A DNA stretch of 61,399 nucleotides from an uncultured Synergistaceae bacterium (GTDB lineage Bacteria; Synergistota; Synergistia; Synergistales; Dethiosulfovibrionaceae), in NCBI GenBank assembly GCA_902489135.1, contig CABTYW010000002.1, forward strand, positions 1-61,399, read 5' to 3'. Positions 59,256 through 61,399 of this stretch are shown here, in pieces. The position numbers and the translations under genes were made by a program. The notes beneath the pieces were generated by a model. That model was not told where the DNA came from and did no database searches. It saw only the letters and a list, made by a program, of their open reading frames with translations. Position 1 is the stretch's first letter. The number at the start of each line of letters is the position of its first letter.

Positions 59256-59283
59256 TTGTAAAAGCCTGCCGCCGTTGTATAAT
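59256..59283 (+). promoter_or_regulatory. Promoter of nfnAB
   Basis: TTGTAA (59256-59261), 16-bp spacer, TATAAT (59278-59283). The leader to nfnA is about 138 nt. Confidence 0.65.
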
Positions 59284-59427
59284 AATTCACAAGGCCGACA
59301 TGACAGAGGCGCCAGTGAAATCTGGACTGCATTTTTATTTTACACTTTTGCGCCCGTTTCGGCCACCGATAATCTTTGGTGATTCCTGTTCTTCGCGGAA
59401 TATCATAAATTGATTGGGGGACGTTTT

Positions 59428-60261
59428 ATGTTCAAGATCCTTTCTAAAAGCGCCTTTGCGGCCAACGAGTTCGATATCTGGATCGACGCGCCGCAGATCG
59501 CTCGCAACGGACGTGCGGGGCAATTCTGCGTTCTGCGCGTCAACGAGACGGGAGAACGCATCCCGCTGACCGTCGCCGAATACGACCCTGAGGGCGGCCG
59601 TATCCGCATGATCTTCCAGACCACGGGCAAAACCACCACGGCGCTGGGCAAGCTCAACGCAGGCGACTGCATCCACGACATTCTGGGGCCCCTGGGAACG
59701 CCCAGCGAGATCAAGCATTACGGCACCGTTCTCATGATCGGCGGCGGCGTCGGCATCGCGGCGCTGTTTCCCATCATCAAAGCCCTGAAAGAAGCGGGCA
59801 ACAAAGTTATCACCATCCTCGGCGGACGCACCAAAGATCTCGTCATTATGATGGACGAGTGCGGGAAATATTCCGACGAGCTCATCGTCACCACCGACGA
59901 CGGCTCCTTCGGCGTCAAGGGCGTCGTGACCACCGCCATGGACATGTTGGCGGAGCGCGGCGAAAAAATCCACTACTGCTGGGCCATCGGACCTTCCATT
60001 ATGATGAAGTTCGCATCGCTCAAGGCCAAAGAACTGAAGATCCCCTGCTGGGTCTCGCTCAACCCCATCATGATCGACGGCACGGGCATGCGCGGCTGTT
60101 GCCGCGTTACCGTCAACGACAAGATCCGCTTCGCCTGCGTTGACGGCCCCGAATTTGACGGCTGGGGTGTCAACTGGAACGAATTTATGACCCGTTTGCG
60201 CCAGTACAAAGACGCGGAAAAGATTTCCCTTGAAAAGTACAAAAGCGAGGTTGGTGAATAA
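59428..60261 (+). CDS. nfnA: FAD/NAD-binding subunit of NADH-dependent ferredoxin:NADP+ oxidoreductase (NfnA/SudB type)
   Basis: A 277-residue ferredoxin-reductase-like protein. R-I-P-L-T-V-A-E-Y-D near 45 binds FAD, I-G-G-G-V-G-I-A-A-L near 104 binds NAD(H), and the C-terminal D217-G-T-G-M-R-G-C-C-R-V plus F-A-C237-V-D-G-P-E-F-D is the [2Fe-2S] region. Relatives read D-G-T-G-M-C-G-x-C-R; here position 222 is Arg and an extra Cys sits at 224. With NfnB it couples NADH and reduced ferredoxin to make NADPH by electron bifurcation. ATG 59428 has GGGGG seven bases upstream. It is two bases upstream of nfnB. Confidence 0.88.
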   Translation: MFKILSKSAFAANEFDIWIDAPQIARNGRAGQFCVLRVNETGERIPLTVAEYDPEGGRIRMIFQTTGKTTTALGKLNAGDCIHDILGPLGTPSEIKHYGTVLMIGGGVGIAALFPIIKALKEAGNKVITILGGRTKDLVIMMDECGKYSDELIVTTDDGSFGVKGVVTTAMDMLAERGEKIHYCWAIGPSIMMKFASLKAKELKIPCWVSLNPIMIDGTGMRGCCRVTVNDKIRFACVDGPEFDGWGVNWNEFMTRLRQYKDAEKISLEKYKSEVGE

Positions 60262-60263
60262 CA

Positions 60264-61399
60264 ATGGCCATTTCTCCCAAGAAAACCCCTATCTCTGAAC
60301 AGGATCCCAAAGTCCGCGCCCGCAATTTCAAAGAAGTCTGTCTCGGCTACACCCCCGAAGAGGCCATGAAAGAGGCCTCCCGTTGCCTTCACTGCAAAAA
60401 CGCCCCCTGCATCAAGGGCTGCCCCGTCGCCATCGCCATTCCCGACTTCATCGCCGCCATCAAAGAAGGCGATTTCGAAAAATCCTTCTCCATCCTCAGC
60501 GATTCCACCGCTCTGCCCGCCGTGTGCGGCCGCGTCTGCCCCCAGGAAAAACAGTGTGAAGGCGTCTGCACCGTCGGACGCATCAAAGACCGCGCCACCG
60601 GCGTCAACAATGAACCCGTAGCCATCGGCAAGCTTGAGCGTTTCGCCGCCGACTGGAAGGCCGCTCAGCCGGCCGTCAAGCCCCAACCCGTTCCCTACAA
60701 CGGCAAAGGCAAAGTGGCCGTCATCGGCTCCGGCCCCTCGAGCCTCACCGTCGCCGGCGACCTCGCGAAACTCGGCTACAAAGTCACCATTTTCGAGGCC
60801 CTTCACCTTCCCGGCGGCGTTCTCATGTACGGTATCCCCGAGTTCCGTCTGCCCAAATCCATTGTGCAGCACGAAATCGACAACATCAGAGCTCTGGGCG
60901 TGGACGTGGAAGTGAACTGCGTCGCCAGCCGCACGCTTACCGTCGATGAAATTCGCAGCAAATTCGACGCCGTGTACATTGCCACCGGCGCCGGAACGCC
61001 CCGTTTTGCCGGCACTCCCGGCACCAACCTCAACGGCGTTTTCTCCGCCAGCGAATATCTGACGCGCATCAACTTGATGCACGGCTATGAGTTCCCCACC
61101 TACGACACCCCCGTCAACAAGTCAAAGCACGTGGCCGTCATCGGCGGCGGCAACGTGGCCATGGACGCCGCCCGCTCCGCTCTGCGCCTCGGCGCCGAGA
61201 GCGTCACCGTGCTGTACCGCCGCTCCCTTGACGAGCTTCCCGCCCGTATTGAGGAATATCACCACGCCGTGGAAGAAGGCGTCAAGTTCGAGTTCCTCAC
61301 CGCCCCCACCGAATACATCGCTTACAGCGGCGACGACAAGAACCTGATGGGCAAACTGGTGGGCGTCAAATGCCAGCGCATGGAGCTGGGCGAACCCGA
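60264..61399 (+). CDS. nfnB: Large subunit of the Nfn-type oxidoreductase (glutamate synthase small-chain-like), 3' end outside the window
   Basis: The frame opens with ATG 60264 (MAISPKKTPISEQDPKVR) and runs to the window edge: 378 codons of a protein normally about 460. The N-terminal cysteine clusters C-L-H-C-K-N-A-P-C-I-K-G-C-P and C-G-R-V-C-P-Q-E-K-Q-C-E-G-V-C hold two [4Fe-4S] centres; V-I-G-S-G-P-S-S-L-T-V-A-G is the first FAD loop, and V-I-G-G-G-N-V-A-M-D-A-A-R binds NADP(H). Such proteins are either the GltD-like partner of NfnA or a glutamate synthase small subunit. Adjacency to nfnA favours Nfn. Confidence 0.9.
   Translation, partial: MAISPKKTPISEQDPKVRARNFKEVCLGYTPEEAMKEASRCLHCKNAPCIKGCPVAIAIPDFIAAIKEGDFEKSFSILSDSTALPAVCGRVCPQEKQCEGVCTVGRIKDRATGVNNEPVAIGKLERFAADWKAAQPAVKPQPVPYNGKGKVAVIGSGPSSLTVAGDLAKLGYKVTIFEALHLPGGVLMYGIPEFRLPKSIVQHEIDNIRALGVDVEVNCVASRTLTVDEIRSKFDAVYIATGAGTPRFAGTPGTNLNGVFSASEYLTRINLMHGYEFPTYDTPVNKSKHVAVIGGGNVAMDAARSALRLGAESVTVLYRRSLDELPARIEEYHHAVEEGVKFEFLTAPTEYIAYSGDDKNLMGKLVGVKCQRMELGEP

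Noticed and set aside
1..61399. tRNA genes, prophage or insertion sequences
   Set aside because: I found no cloverleaf-like sequence, transposase or phage structural gene anywhere in the window by reading; a dedicated tRNA search was not possible.

Overview
Window of a GC-rich, Gram-negative-type anaerobe. The phylum Synergistota (Pyramidobacter/Jonquetella-like) is my best guess, inferred from gene content and order: mraZ through ftsZ followed by SPOR-rapZ-yvcK-whiA, a meso-diaminopimelate-type MurE, an NfnAB-type pair, tandem LOR/SDH proteins with carbamate kinase and ornithine carbamoyltransferase, and a Nik-type nickel ECF transporter. No 16S rRNA is present, so the assignment is not proven.

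Layout. 1-1.1 kb: an AT-richer pair (a PLP enzyme cut by the window edge, and RidA) behind a strong promoter and a palindrome. 1.3-6 kb: a DEAD-box helicase, a small duplicated zinc-finger protein, a SYLF protein, a likely 6S RNA and a HAD protein. 6.5-10.8 kb: YdcF, a GntR regulator and an M20 amidohydrolase/DUF3100 transport operon. 10.8-12.2 kb is gene-poor. 12.2-15.6 kb: gap, pgk and a PflX-like radical SAM protein. 15.6-35.2 kb: one long minus-strand run for division and cell wall (mraZ, rsmH, ftsL, ftsI, a 97-aa protein, murE, murF, mraY, murD, ftsW, murG, murC, ftsQ-like, ftsA, ftsZ, SPOR, rapZ, yvcK, whiA), with MraZ boxes at its promoter. 35.5-35.8 kb: rnpB.

36.2-44.1 kb: a minus-strand ornithine/arginine catabolic region (OTC, a gate-type transporter, carbamate kinase, two LOR/SDH paralogues) interrupted by decayed genes (an AraC regulator and a ClpB-like ATPase). 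44.6-48.1 kb: nikKLMQO on the plus strand. 48.2-50.2 kb: an antiporter relic with a 61-bp triplication, a hypoxanthine-DNA glycosylase, and a field of tandem repeats and hairpins. 50.2-52.4 kb: a mini-UmuD-like protein with UmuC, and LemA. 53.0-54.4 kb: trpS behind a structured leader with a terminator. 54.5-56.8 kb: three overlapping minus-strand genes (two membrane proteins, one unknown). 56.9-61.4 kb: ttcA-like, pgi, and nfnA with the start of nfnB.

Themes. Cell-wall precursor synthesis and septation run as one transcription unit under MraZ autoregulation, extended with the envelope and carbon regulators rapZ/yvcK/whiA. Energy metabolism looks fermentative on amino acids: citrulline/ornithine yields ATP through OTC and carbamate kinase, ornithine may be cyclised by the LOR/SDH pair, and Nfn balances NADH, NADPH and ferredoxin. 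The accessory stretches between 38 and 50 kb show active gene decay. The most interesting leads are the asymmetric LOR/SDH pair, the UmuD-like protein lacking the nucleophile segment, the stand-alone duplicated zinc-finger protein, the T-box-like but specifier-less trpS leader, and a replaced iron-sulfur ligand in NfnA.
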